DNA of 64,000 nucleotides from Algoriphagus sp. AGSA1 (GCF_021390545.1 NZ_JAJUWR010000015.1:62001-126000), one strand, 5' to 3'. Positions 35,712-44,051 are shown, numbered from the stretch's first letter. Notes: a model not told the origin generated them from the sequence alone. Program-made: numbers and translations.

Positions 35712-36114
35712 TTTGATTACTGGTTTTTGTCAATATTCGGATTTGAAAACTTCATTATTCAGCATTCCTATTTCGACATTCATTATTACTAATTAAAAAA
35801 TTGGAAAATTACATATGAGGTGCAAAAGCGATAAGATTGTGAAGGATTGAAAATGATACTATTGATGTATTTTATTTGTTCAACTCCTTCAGGGTTGATC
35901 TAATGCGATCCCATGATTTCCCCCATGGGTTTCACCCATGGTTATTTAAAGGTTAAACCCTTTCAGGGTTATACTTTTCTCATTCTTTGGACATGTAGCC
36001 CACTTCATTATTCGACTTTCGGAATTCATCATTCGAAATTAATCCCCCGAATAGTTTGATCTCTATAAAATAAGATTGAGGTTCAGCTTTATGTTGTAAA
36101 TCACAAACCCCAAA
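35712..36114. repeat. trpB-trpA spacer with three palindromic REP-like units
   Basis: No gene is seen. Three inverted repeats lie in 92 bases: TTCAACTCCTTCAGGGTTGA (35879-35898), CCATGGGTTTCACCCATGG (35923-35941) and AACCCTTTCAGGGTT (35956-35970). The first and third share the core CTTTCAGGGTT/CCTTCAGGGTT. Runs of ATTCATTATT-like sequence flank them. The arrangement is typical of REP/BIME-like intergenic repeats; here it interrupts an amino-acid operon. Confidence 0.65.
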
Positions 36115-37293
36115 TCAATACTTTCCCCATTTAATATAAGTATCCAGATCCTTGTCTCCTCTACCCGAAAGATTCACGACAATCACATCATCTTTGGAAT
36201 ACTCGATCATGTTCAAAGCGTAAAGCGCATGGGCAGATTCTATCGCAGGAATTATCCCCTCCAACTTGCTCAATTCAATTCCTGCTTCCATCGCATCTTT
36301 GTCCTCAACAGCTACAAACTCTCCCCTTCCCACATCAAATAAATGCGCATGAACCGGACCTATTCCCGGATAATCCAATCCAGCAGAAATGGAATGCGGC
36401 TCCACTACCTGTCCATCTTCGGTTTGCATCAAAATCGTCTTCGATCCATGCAAAATCCCCGGAGTTCCTTTAGCGGTAGTTGCGGCAGTTTTCCCGGAAT
36501 TTATCCCTAATCCTCCTGCTTCCGCAGCTACTAGGCGAACTTCAGGTGTATTGTAATAATGGTAAAAAGCACCTGCTGCATTGGAACCACCTCCCACACA
36601 GGCAATTACGATATCAGGATTCTCCCTGTCCTCCTTTTCCTTCAGCTGCCACTTCATCTCCTCCGAAATCACGGATTGAAACCTCGCCACCATCTCAGGA
36701 TAGGGATGTGGCCCGACTACCGAACCAATAATATAATGTGTATCCACAGGATTATTGATCCAGGCACGCATGGCTTCGTTGGTAGCATCTTTCAGCGTTT
36801 TGGAGCCTGATGTAGCAGGGACTACTGTCGCACCCAAGATCTTCATCCGCTCCACATTGGGGTGCTGCCGGGCGATGTCTATTTCCCCCATGTAAACCGT
36901 GCATTCCATCCCCATCAGCGCGCAAACTGTCGCAGTAGCCACACCGTGTTGTCCTGCTCCTGTCTCTGCAATAATCCGCTTTTTCCCAAGCTTCTTCGCC
37001 AAGATGATCTGACCAATGGTGTTATTCACCTTGTGCGCACCTGTATGACAGAGATCCTCGCGCTTCAGATAGATTTTGGCTCCATACTTTTCAGAAAGTC
37101 GGGAAGCAAAATAGAGAGGGGTCGGACGGCCGACATAATCTTTCAGCAAACCTCTGAACTCATCCTGAAACTCTCTCGATGCAATGATCGACTCATAGTT
37201 TTCTTTTAGTTCTTCGACATTCGGATGCAGCATCTCCGGGATATAAGCCCCACCAAATTTGCCGTAAAATCCTTTTTCATCTACTTTGATCAT
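36115..37293 (-). CDS. trpB: Tryptophan synthase beta subunit
   Basis: A 392-residue PLP enzyme joining indole and serine. The PLP lysine is in [13 protein letters not shown] near residue 80-83, the phosphate loop GGGSNAAG near 229-236, and the C-terminal HALYALNM and [10 protein letters not shown] motifs are present. The ATG at 37293 ([15 protein letters not shown]) fits the family start; the frame extends 12 codons further but with non-family sequence. It lies 53 bases after trpF. Confidence 0.97.
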   Translation of the reverse strand: MIKVDEKGFYGKFGGAYIPEMLHPNVEELKENYESIIASREFQDEFRGLLKDYVGRPTPLYFASRLSEKYGAKIYLKREDLCHTGAHKVNNTIGQIILAKKLGKKRIIAETGAGQHGVATATVCALMGMECTVYMGEIDIARQHPNVERMKILGATVVPATSGSKTLKDATNEAMRAWINNPVDTHYIIGSVVGPHPYPEMVARFQSVISEEMKWQLKEKEDRENPDIVIACVGGGSNAAGAFYHYYNTPEVRLVAAEAGGLGINSGKTAATTAKGTPGILHGSKTILMQTEDGQVVEPHSISAGLDYPGIGPVHAHLFDVGRGEFVAVEDKDAMEAGIELSKLEGIIPAIESAHALYALNMIEYSKDDVIVVNLSGRGDKDLDTYIKWGKY

Positions 37294-37346
37294 ATTTTTA
37301 TAGTTAAGAGTTGATGGGCCATAGATCATGGTTGCTCAACAATTTT

Positions 37347-37973
37347 CTAACTCAACAATTTATCTTTGAAGCTCTTCAGCCTTTCAATATTCTTTACTCC
37401 TGGGGCGTCTTCGAATTTCGAATTCAAATCTATTCCTTTCAGTTGAGGCGCATCCTCAGCAAACCGTATCAAAGCTTCTGCAGAATCCCCATCAATGCCT
37501 CCACTAAGGATAAATGGGACTTCGAACGGGTAGCTCTTCAGGATTTGCCAGTTGAACTGCTCTCCGGATCCACCGTGACTTTTGGTAGCGGTATCAAAGA
37601 GAAAGTATTCCACCAACCCCACGTACTCTTTCAATTCATTCCAATTAATCGAATCGCCCACCGACACCACTTTCCAAAGTTTCTTATTCGTTCTTAGTTT
37701 CAGTTCGCGTACGAACTCTGGACTTTCGCTGCCATGAAGCTGTACTGCGGAAAGATCAAAGCGATCAATTTTGTCAAGCACATTTGCTATCGATTCATTC
37801 ACAAACACTCCTACTTTTGGAAGAGAAGCATCTGCTATCTCAACAGCTTTTATACTAGGCACAAAACGTGGAGACTTGGCATAAAAGATCAGTCCCATCC
37901 AGTCTGGTTGAACAACATTTTCCAGTGCCCGGATATTTTCAGGATCGCGCATTCCACATACTTTGATTTGCAT
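37347..37973 (-). CDS. trpF: Phosphoribosylanthranilate isomerase
   Basis: A 208-residue TIM-barrel isomerase. The N-terminal IKVCGMRDPENI holds the catalytic Cys (residue 5), VQLHGSE is in the middle, and the catalytic Asp is in FLFDTATKSHGGSGEQFNW. PFILSGGI binds phosphate. The ATG at 37973 is chosen since MQIKVCGM is the universal start of this family; the longer frame runs through a GC-rich palindrome. It acts after TrpD and before TrpC. Confidence 0.96.
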   Translation of the reverse strand: MQIKVCGMRDPENIRALENVVQPDWMGLIFYAKSPRFVPSIKAVEIADASLPKVGVFVNESIANVLDKIDRFDLSAVQLHGSESPEFVRELKLRTNKKLWKVVSVGDSINWNELKEYVGLVEYFLFDTATKSHGGSGEQFNWQILKSYPFEVPFILSGGIDGDSAEALIRFAEDAPQLKGIDLNSKFEDAPGVKNIERLKSFKDKLLS

Positions 37974-38007
37974 CTGCTGATTTTTAGTTTTCAATGGCCA
38001 GTTCGAA

Positions 38008-38030
38008 TCCCTGCTTGCGGCAGGCAGGTC
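38008..38030. repeat. GC-rich palindrome between trpC and trpF
   Basis: CCTGCTTGCGGCAGG (38010-38024) forms a 5-bp stem with a 5-base loop and is followed by CAGG again. Related CCTG/CAGG palindromes occur at 54118-54133 in this window. It falls in the 129-base spacer between two trp genes. Confidence 0.5.
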
Positions 38031-38102
38031 GCATGAGTGGTATTCATCCCAATGTTTGTCTTCAGTCACATGCTTGTCTCCCTCTGTCAGGCTCGATTTG
38101 CA

Positions 38103-38924
38103 TTAGGCCTTATTCAGTGCTGTTCCATTCGCAAGCATTTTTTTGTACTCTTTGATGAAGGTGTATGCAGCCTGCTCTGGCCGGGCCGACTTCATGAAGT
38201 TCTCCCCAATCAGGAATCCATCGAAACCAGCTTTCTTTAAGGTGATCAAGGTTGCTGGGTCAGAAATTCCGGATTCAGAAATCTTCACAAAATCTGACGG
38301 GATCTCATTCACCAATTCCAAAGAAGTTTGCAGAGAAACATCAAAGGTTTTCAGATTCCTATTGTTTACACCTACTAGGTCCAGGTCGGCGCACAGGCTT
38401 CTTTCCAACTCTTCCCCGTCATGCACTTCCATCAAAATTTCAAGACCCAAACTTTTGGCAAAAGATGCCAACTCTCTCAATTTAGCTGGTTCTAAAGCTG
38501 CCGCAATTAGTAATATGCAATCCGCACCGATAGATTTAGCCTCCAGAATCTGATATTTATCCACGATAAAATCTTTTCTGAGGATGGGACAATAATTGAA
38601 TTTCCGGGCAGCTTTGAGATCCTCATTGTCACCGCCAAAGAAATCGGTATCAGTCAAAATCGATAAAGCAGAAGCTCCAGCCTGCATATACCCAATACTC
38701 ACACTTTCCGCCGATGCAGTCCCATTTATCCAGCCTTTAGAAGGCGACTTACGCTTAAATTCCGAGATAATCCCCGACTTGTCAGGATTGGTCACATAGG
38801 ACTTCATCGACACCACTTTACTGTCAAAGTAGATGCTTTGTTCAAGTAATTTCACTGGCACCAAGCTGCTTTTCTCAGCCACTTCAGCATGTTTTCGTGC
38901 AATGATTCTATCTAAAATATTCAT
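38103..38924 (-). CDS. trpC: Indole-3-glycerol phosphate synthase
   Basis: A 273-residue TIM-barrel enzyme. Signature SEFKRKSPSKGWIN near residues 56-69 holds the catalytic Lys, ILRKDFIVDKYQI near 110-122 the second Lys, and KISESGISDP and GFLIGENFM near the C-terminus bind phosphate. The start ATG at 38924 follows the trpD stop after 2 bases and replaces a TTG two codons upstream. It is not fused to trpF, unlike in enterobacteria. Confidence 0.97.
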   Translation of the reverse strand: MNILDRIIARKHAEVAEKSSLVPVKLLEQSIYFDSKVVSMKSYVTNPDKSGIISEFKRKSPSKGWINGTASAESVSIGYMQAGASALSILTDTDFFGGDNEDLKAARKFNYCPILRKDFIVDKYQILEAKSIGADCILLIAAALEPAKLRELASFAKSLGLEILMEVHDGEELERSLCADLDLVGVNNRNLKTFDVSLQTSLELVNEIPSDFVKISESGISDPATLITLKKAGFDGFLIGENFMKSARPEQAAYTFIKEYKKMLANGTALNKA

Positions 38925-38926
38925 AA

Positions 38927-39937
38927 TCAATTAAATGAAACTGTTGTTTTAGGATTTACCAGCCCATTGAATACTTTCAGTGCTTTCTTACTTAGCAAAA
39001 TCTCTTCTGCCAACGCCACTGCCTCAAGGAAACCCAAGTCCTCTCTAGCGGTAACCAGTGCGGCGGCTGAATTTGCTATGACCACTTCATTTTGCGCTTT
39101 ACTTCCTTTGCCCTTCAATATATTCTCAAATATCTTAGCGGAATCCTGGATTGTCTCTCCCCCTTTGATTGCATTCGCAGTCAGCCTGGACAACCCTATA
39201 TTTTCAGGGCTGAACACTTTCTCTCCGGAATTGGAAATCATTTTGAAATCCCCTGTAAGAGAAATCTCATCGTAACCATCCAAGGCATGAAGAATCGAAA
39301 ACCTCCCCTCCATATCCTGGTACAAATATCCATACAGGCGAGCCAGCTCAAGACTAAACACACCCACCAACTGCTTACGGGGAAAACTAGGATTGACCAT
39401 AGGGCCGAGCATATTGAAAAAAGTCTTAACCCCAAGATCTTTTCTGATCGGCCCCACGTGCTTCATAGCCGGGTGAAATAGCGGAGCATGCAAGAAGCAA
39501 ATCCCCACTTCATCCAAACTTCTTCGGATTTCACCCATATCATTGGTGAATTCATAGCCAAAATAGGCAAGCAAATTAGATGATCCGCAAATCGAGGAGA
39601 CCCCGTTATTGCCGTGTTTGGCGACATTTTGGCCTGCACCAGCCACCACAAAAGATGAAAGTGTGGAAATATTGAAGGTATCTTTGCCATCCCCGCCTGT
39701 ACCACAGAGGTCCATGGCGTCGTATTCGGCTATCTCTACCGGAATGCAGCGCTCAAGCATTGCCTCTCGGAAACCAGACAGCTCTTCTACGGTAATACTA
39801 CGCATCAGATATACAGTCATAAATGCTGCGATCTGGCTCGTATTGTAATTTCCGGCCGTAATATTTTTCAAAACCTCCTTTGCATCTGCTCGGCTGAGTG
39901 TACGGTGCTCGATGAGGTGATTTAGTATTTCTTTCAT
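38927..39937 (-). CDS. trpD: Anthranilate phosphoribosyltransferase
   Basis: A 336-residue transferase that links anthranilate to PRPP. It shows the PRPP and Mg sites DLCGTGGDGKDTFNIST near residues 76-92, KHGNNGVSSICGSSNLL near 107-123, and GPMVNP near 167. The length equals the family's usual 330-345. It lies 36 bases after trpG and is not fused to a glutaminase domain. Confidence 0.97.
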   Translation of the reverse strand: MKEILNHLIEHRTLSRADAKEVLKNITAGNYNTSQIAAFMTVYLMRSITVEELSGFREAMLERCIPVEIAEYDAMDLCGTGGDGKDTFNISTLSSFVVAGAGQNVAKHGNNGVSSICGSSNLLAYFGYEFTNDMGEIRRSLDEVGICFLHAPLFHPAMKHVGPIRKDLGVKTFFNMLGPMVNPSFPRKQLVGVFSLELARLYGYLYQDMEGRFSILHALDGYDEISLTGDFKMISNSGEKVFSPENIGLSRLTANAIKGGETIQDSAKIFENILKGKGSKAQNEVVIANSAAALVTAREDLGFLEAVALAEEILLSKKALKVFNGLVNPKTTVSFN

Positions 39938-39973
39938 TACTAGGGGTGTTGTTGGATTAGTACTTGCTTGTTT

Positions 39974-40540
39974 TTAACTTTCCATCCAGTTTTTGATGAT
40001 CCGCTCACCGTTTTCGGTAAGGATACTTTCCGGATGAAACTGTACGCCCCTGACATCATATATCTTGTGCCGGATCGCCATGATCTGATTGTCAGGGGTG
40101 CGGGCTATAACTTCCAGATCCGGAGAAAGGGTATCTTCATTTATTACCCATGAGTGGTATCTACCAATGCTAAACGTATCGGGCACTTCAGCGAAAAGCA
40201 AATCAGGCTCTGCCTTGACCACAGAGGCAACACCATGAAGCACTTCTGATAGATTAATCAACGACCCCCCGAAAGCTTCTCCGATAGCCTGATGCCCCAG
40301 GCAAACGCCAAGAATGGATTTTGTGGGAGCATATTTTCCTAAGAGTGCGGGCATAATTCCGGCATCCTTAGGGACACCGGGACCAGGGGAAAGAATTATT
40401 TTATCATACTTTTCCACATCTTCCAGACTTATTTTGTCATTGCGAAAGACATCCATGCTTGCCCCATAACCTAATTGCCGGACGATATAGACCAGGTTGT
40501 AGGTGAAGGAGTCGTAATTATCGAGGACGAGTATTTTCAT
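39974..40540 (-). CDS. trpG: Anthranilate synthase component II (glutaminase)
   Basis: A 188-residue class I glutamine amidotransferase supplying ammonia to TrpE. The catalytic Cys is in GVCLGHQAIGEAFGG near residue 79, the His and Glu of the triad are in VQFHPESILT near 168-170, and ILSPGPGVP forms the oxyanion region. Standard length. It is separated from trpE by a broken four-helix-bundle gene, so coupling to trpE translation has been lost. Confidence 0.96.
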   Translation of the reverse strand: MKILVLDNYDSFTYNLVYIVRQLGYGASMDVFRNDKISLEDVEKYDKIILSPGPGVPKDAGIMPALLGKYAPTKSILGVCLGHQAIGEAFGGSLINLSEVLHGVASVVKAEPDLLFAEVPDTFSIGRYHSWVINEDTLSPDLEVIARTPDNQIMAIRHKIYDVRGVQFHPESILTENGERIIKNWMES

Positions 40541-40578
40541 TATAGTTGATTGAGAAATTTAAAGATTGAAATTACTTG

Positions 40579-40592
40579 TCCGCCGTGGCGGA
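40579..40592. repeat. Short GC-rich palindrome
   Basis: TCCGCCGTGGCGGA is a 6-bp stem with a 2-base loop located between trpG and the S23 remnant, close to the remnant's former 3' end. Confidence 0.45.
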
Positions 40593-40610
40593 TTGGAAAA
40601 TTCACTAGTG

Positions 40611-41000
40611 TTAAGCCTCCTTCCTTTTCTTCTCTTCAAATTCATATAAATATTTTATTAGGCCTTTTAATTCACTGGATAGACCAACCAGATCCTGATA
40701 ATATTCCTGATAGATTGGCTCATCTGTTTTTTTTTACTTAGAGTAGCAAAAGAGCTGACTCCGAAGTTCTCCGGCAGATCCTTTTGCAATTTCCAGAAAG
40801 CGAATAAACTGTCGGTTTTGATTATATTTAAAGCCTTCAGCTATATTATTTGAAATCGAAATTGCAGATCCTATCAATTGATCTTTGGCGCAATAATCTT
40901 TAGCTAATCTTTCAGATTCAGCTAATTGATAAATCCTTACTCCGATTTTTATAGCATGCCGCCAAACGGGCAAATCTTCAAATCGCTCGTATTTTGCCAT
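40611..41000 (-). pseudogene. Four-helix-bundle (S23) protein gene interrupted by an in-frame stop
   Basis: Codons from the ATG at 41000 encode a typical S23/four-helix-bundle protein (VWRHAIKIGVRIYQLA, SISNNIAEGF, FLEIAKGSAGELRSQL). A TAA at 40736-40734 stops it after 88 residues. The same frame then continues with DEPIYQEYYQDLVGLSSELKGLIKYL to a TAA at 40611, giving about 129 codons, the family's normal length. The missing piece is the fourth helix. The stop sits next to a run of nine As. It lies between trpE and trpG. The family is known from 23S rRNA intervening sequences and as stand-alone genes; the function is unclear. Confidence 0.8.
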
Positions 41001-41034
41001 AATTTTTCAATTTTAAAATCTTCCAATTTTTCTG

Positions 41035-42447
41035 TCATATATTCTCCGCCGCCCTCAGCGCCACTCTCAACGCTTCCAGTTTATTCGCCACTTCTTGCAA
41101 CTCTGACGGAATAGTGGATTTGGCCACCACACCAGCTCCAGCCTGGAACCGAAGCTGATTGTTTTCAGAGACAAAAGATCTGATCAAAATCGCATGGTTG
41201 AAATCTCCATTGAATCCCAGATATCCGATAGCGCCACCATAGAAGGTTCTGGATACATTTTCCAACTCATCGATTAATTCCATTGCCCGGTATTTGGGAG
41301 CACCGGAAAGCGTGCCCGCAGGAAATGTGTCGGCCACCAATTGGAGTGGATTTGTCCCTTCAGGCAATTCTCCTGTGACTTTGGAAACCAAATGGATCAC
41401 ATGGGAGTAATATTGAATTTCTTTAAACACCTCCACCGTAACTTTTTCAGACGACCTGCTCAGATCATTTCTGGCCAGATCCACCAGCATGACATGCTCA
41501 GAGTTCTCTTTGGGGTCATCGTAGAGTTTGCGAGCCAAAGCGGCGTCTTCCTGGTCATTGCCCGTTCTCCTGAATGTACCGGCTATGGGATAGATGGTGG
41601 CTTTTTTATCCTTGACCACTATCTGCGCCTCCGGAGAACTTCCAAAGACCTTGAAAGAGCCATAATCAAAATAGAATAGATAAGGAGAAGGATTTACAGA
41701 TCTTAGGGCACGATAGACATTGAATTCATCTCCTTTAAATCCCGTGCTGAACCTACGTGAAAGAACGATCTGGAACACATCACCCCGAAAGCAATGCTCC
41801 CTTCCCTGATTCAGAATTTTAAGAAATTCCTCATCTGTGTAGTTGGATTCTTCCTCTCCCACCCGTTGAAATGTATAGCTAGGTATGTTCTTGTTGTTCA
41901 AGAGGCGCTCAATCTCCTCCATCTTCTCGCTGTTTTCGGCGCCTGCCACCCGATGTTCCAGTAGATGAAGCTCATTCTTATAGTGATCCACTACAATGAC
42001 ATTCTGATAAACAGAATATTGCATCATAGGAACCTCTGTAGGCTCAGTATTCTGAAGTCTGATATCTTCAAAGTACGCCACCGTATCGTACTGGATATAG
42101 CCAAAAAGACCGTTGGTGCTAAACTTAAAATTGTCCGGAGCTACGTCAAATTTATTTCCGAAAGCCCTGAGGCACTGCATCAGCTTCTGGTCAGAACTCA
42201 CTTCATAGCTTTCTTTTAGCCCAGAGGGCAAGCTTTCCACTACCTTGCCTGCATTGAAGGTAAATGTGGCCAGTGGGTTGAAGCAGATGTATGAAAAACT
42301 GTTTTCCTGCCCATGATAGTCAGAGCTTTCAAGCAAAATCGGATTGGCAAACCTGTCCCTTATCTGTAGATAAACACTCACTGGAGTAATAGTATCCGCG
42401 AGTCGTTTTCGGTAAGTAGTAAGGATAGGAAATTTGATTTGAGTCAT
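41035..42447 (-). CDS. trpE: Anthranilate synthase component I
   Basis: A 470-residue chorismate-utilising enzyme that makes anthranilate with TrpG. The N-terminal part contains LLESSD near residue 40, the tryptophan feedback site in this family. The catalytic half shows VFGSSPEAQIV, YPIAGTFRRTG, EHVMLVDLARNDL, FPAGTLSGAPKYRAMELI and FYGGAIGYLGF near residue 400, all standard. It is the first structural gene of the operon, directly after a leader with an attenuator hairpin 20 bases before its start. Confidence 0.97.
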   Translation of the reverse strand: MTQIKFPILTTYRKRLADTITPVSVYLQIRDRFANPILLESSDYHGQENSFSYICFNPLATFTFNAGKVVESLPSGLKESYEVSSDQKLMQCLRAFGNKFDVAPDNFKFSTNGLFGYIQYDTVAYFEDIRLQNTEPTEVPMMQYSVYQNVIVVDHYKNELHLLEHRVAGAENSEKMEEIERLLNNKNIPSYTFQRVGEEESNYTDEEFLKILNQGREHCFRGDVFQIVLSRRFSTGFKGDEFNVYRALRSVNPSPYLFYFDYGSFKVFGSSPEAQIVVKDKKATIYPIAGTFRRTGNDQEDAALARKLYDDPKENSEHVMLVDLARNDLSRSSEKVTVEVFKEIQYYSHVIHLVSKVTGELPEGTNPLQLVADTFPAGTLSGAPKYRAMELIDELENVSRTFYGGAIGYLGFNGDFNHAILIRSFVSENNQLRFQAGAGVVAKSTIPSELQEVANKLEALRVALRAAENI

Positions 42448-42466
42448 TCGTGGTCGATTTTTTATG

Positions 42467-42502
42467 AAAAAAGGCTTACCGGAAATCCAGTAAGCCTTTT
42501 AT
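42467..42502 (-). terminator. Attenuator hairpin in the trp leader
   Basis: On the minus strand AAAAGGCTTAC pairs perfectly with GTAAGCCTTTT (11 bp, 42469-42479 with 42490-42500), followed by more Ts to give a run of six. It lies between the leader peptide stop (42539) and the trpE start (42447), the place of a transcription attenuator. AAGCC just after the leader stop (42533-42537) can pair with GGCTT of its 5' arm, a possible antiterminator. Confidence 0.85.
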
Positions 42503-42538
42503 ACTATGTCGTAACGCAAAATTACATGCAGGGGCTTT

Positions 42539-42601
42539 CTAAACTTCCTTTTGGAAAGAGTAAGAATGCCACCACCAGTATTTATTTGCGATTGTTTTCA
42601 T
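42539..42601 (-). CDS. trpL: trp operon leader peptide with three consecutive Trp codons
   Basis: A 20-codon frame from ATG at 42601 to TAG at 42539-42541. The middle reads KYWWWHSY, with three TGG codons in a row at 42569-42577. Such a peptide ahead of a terminator hairpin and trpE is the classical sign of ribosome-mediated attenuation: when charged tRNA-Trp is scarce, the ribosome stalls at WWW and the terminator does not form. No Shine-Dalgarno sequence is visible, and the predicted transcript start lies only about 8 bases upstream. It is too short for usual gene finders. Confidence 0.85.
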   Translation of the reverse strand: MKTIANKYWWWHSYSFQKEV

Positions 42602-42612
42602 AAGAATAAGGG

Positions 42613-42641
42613 CAAATTTAGGAAGGGATTGTTAAGGACAA
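42613..42641 (-). promoter_or_regulatory. Promoter of the trp operon
   Basis: On the minus strand TTG (42639-42641), 18 bases, then TAAATTTG (42613-42620) match the Bacteroidetes consensus. Transcription would begin near 42609, almost directly ahead of the leader peptide ATG at 42601. Confidence 0.75.
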
Positions 42642-42978
42642 AGCATGGAAACGATTTTTTTTGAAAAAGTATGAAATATTTTCTTCTCCCTTACGTATGG
42701 ATGGTAATCTGTGAAAAATACAAAACTTGATTATTGGAATTTTATAAAGTAGGCATATCTTCTTTTTCTTTATTGTATCACCTACATGACTTACCTATGG
42801 ACATCTCAGCTTATTTTCTCCGATGAGAATTATTGCCGAAGGAAAGCCGCTTCTGGATAAATGGCTGCTGGGATATGATCTCAGACTACATAATCCAGGC
42901 CACCATAGCTTATCCATGAGCAATGCCCCAAACCAAATCTGAATTAAGTCGTTGATATGTAAAACAATACCTAACACT
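42642..42978. other. Intergenic region between the trp promoter and the next rightward gene
   Basis: About 340 bases between divergent genes. A weak rightward promoter cannot be fixed. Possible short frames here have no family features and I do not call them genes. Confidence 0.4.
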
Positions 42979-43536
42979 ATGAAACTGATCAACTCACTTT
43001 TAGCTATGATTATGCTGGCGGGTATTTGCACAGCTTACGCACAACAAACTTCAGAATGGAAATCCCCCATGCATGAAGTACAGTTCATATCGGAATCCGG
43101 TGATGATGTGAAAATGGAAGTGGACAAAGGATATAAATATGCTAATTTAGAATTTGACGGACGAAAGTTCCACCTATTTTATAACCGAGATTTGAATCAA
43201 ATAAAAAAGGCAAGAATAGTTGAGCCTAAAACCCAATTGGAAATTGCCCGGGGCAGAGGCAGTTATTTTTGGGGGTCCGCACGGCTTGAATTTGTAGATG
43301 GGGAAATCCTCAAGGTAAAAAGAAAAAGAAATGCCAATGGATACGTAATAACAGGGCCATCGGGGCCAATTTTCAAAGTGGAAAACCACGCCATTTCCGC
43401 CGTCAAAACCTATAATGAAAAAGAGTTTTTAACCCAGGCGTTTTATGTATTCGACCGGATAAAAACAACCCAAAACAATCCTTCCGACGTAATGATATTT
43501 TACTCAAATTATTACCAAACCAGTTCAAATAAGTAG
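42979..43536 (+). CDS. Secreted protein of unknown function, 185 aa
   Basis: A signal peptide (MKLINSLLAMIMLAGICTAYAQ, cleavage after AYA) leads a 160-residue mature protein rich in beta-strand patterns (VKMEVDKGYKYANLEFDG, GRGSYFWGSARLEFVDGEIL, GYVITGPSGPIFKVEN). The charged segment LKVKRKRNANG is notable. It lies 14 bases before a small acidic protein gene and probably shares its transcript. I recognise no family; a periplasmic or surface location is inferred from the signal peptide. Confidence 0.75.
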   Translation: MKLINSLLAMIMLAGICTAYAQQTSEWKSPMHEVQFISESGDDVKMEVDKGYKYANLEFDGRKFHLFYNRDLNQIKKARIVEPKTQLEIARGRGSYFWGSARLEFVDGEILKVKRKRNANGYVITGPSGPIFKVENHAISAVKTYNEKEFLTQAFYVFDRIKTTQNNPSDVMIFYSNYYQTSSNK

Positions 43537-43550
43537 TTTTGGTAAAAACT

Positions 43551-43781
43551 ATGGCAAAATCATTTCCCCAGTATTTTAAGCGCATTTTTGACGATTATCA
43601 GGTTCTAGTCCAAGTTGACCCTGATACCTTTACAGGCATAGAGCTAATTGTACATCCTGACGGAAAAATCGAAAAAACCGAAATGGAATTTGATGAGGAG
43701 ATTTTTGAGGATCTGGCAGAAGATGATTTCATTCATTGTAATGTGCTGGAATTTCAGATGCATCTGGCAAAGACTAAATAA
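43551..43781 (+). CDS. Small acidic cytosolic protein, 76 aa, unknown function
   Basis: A 76-residue soluble protein. The first half is beta-rich (YQVLVQVDPDTFTGIELIVH, then DGKIEKTEMEFDEEIFEDL) and the second half strongly acidic. It contains no signal peptide or membrane segment. The ATG at 43551 gives MAKSFPQYF; an upstream in-frame TTG is less likely. It follows the secreted protein gene closely. Its stop codon touches the end of a dispersed repeat. The conserved feel and coding bias suggest a real gene but no function can be given. Confidence 0.7.
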   Translation: MAKSFPQYFKRIFDDYQVLVQVDPDTFTGIELIVHPDGKIEKTEMEFDEEIFEDLAEDDFIHCNVLEFQMHLAKTK

Positions 43782-44051
43782 TATGGTTAACCGCAATGAT
43801 GCCAGTAACCAAAACTTCTTCGGTCACCTAGTCAGAAGGCCTAAGACGGGTGTCAGAAGAAGCCTAAATGTTAGTGTCAACCAAATCCTATAATGCAATG
43901 CTTTCATCTCGTTTCTGGCAGAAAAGCGGATATACGCACATACTAAGTGATTTCATATGCTTGTTTTTCAGTGGTCATATGGGATCTTTGACGATTAAAA
44001 ACAATCATTGTCATGTGTGATTTAATAATGACTTTTATCATGTCGATTTCC
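43781..44051 (-). repeat. Dispersed repeat, copy A (longest copy)
   Basis: Read on the minus strand from 44051, the first 91 bases match copy B (32842-32931) and in part copy D (54041-54169). The last 155 bases (43935 to 43781) match copy C (56492-56643). Shared blocks include AGATxCCATATGACCA, GTATATCCGCTTTTCT, ATAGGATTxGG, ACACTA, ACACCCGTCTT/TCACCCGTCTT and TACTGGCATCATT. No frame longer than a few tens of codons runs through it. It occupies the spacer before the SRP RNA. Confidence 0.65.

Noticed and set aside
35879..35970. CRISPR-like array between trpB and trpA
   Set aside because: The units are short palindromes of different sequence with irregular spacing and no constant direct repeat.
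40611..41000. Programmed frameshift at the run of As in the S23 gene
   Set aside because: The sequence before and after the stop is in the same frame, so a nonsense codon explains it without a shift.
42795..43031. 78-codon leftward frame upstream of the 185-residue secreted protein
   Set aside because: No family features, and it overlaps the start and signal peptide of a better supported gene on the other strand.
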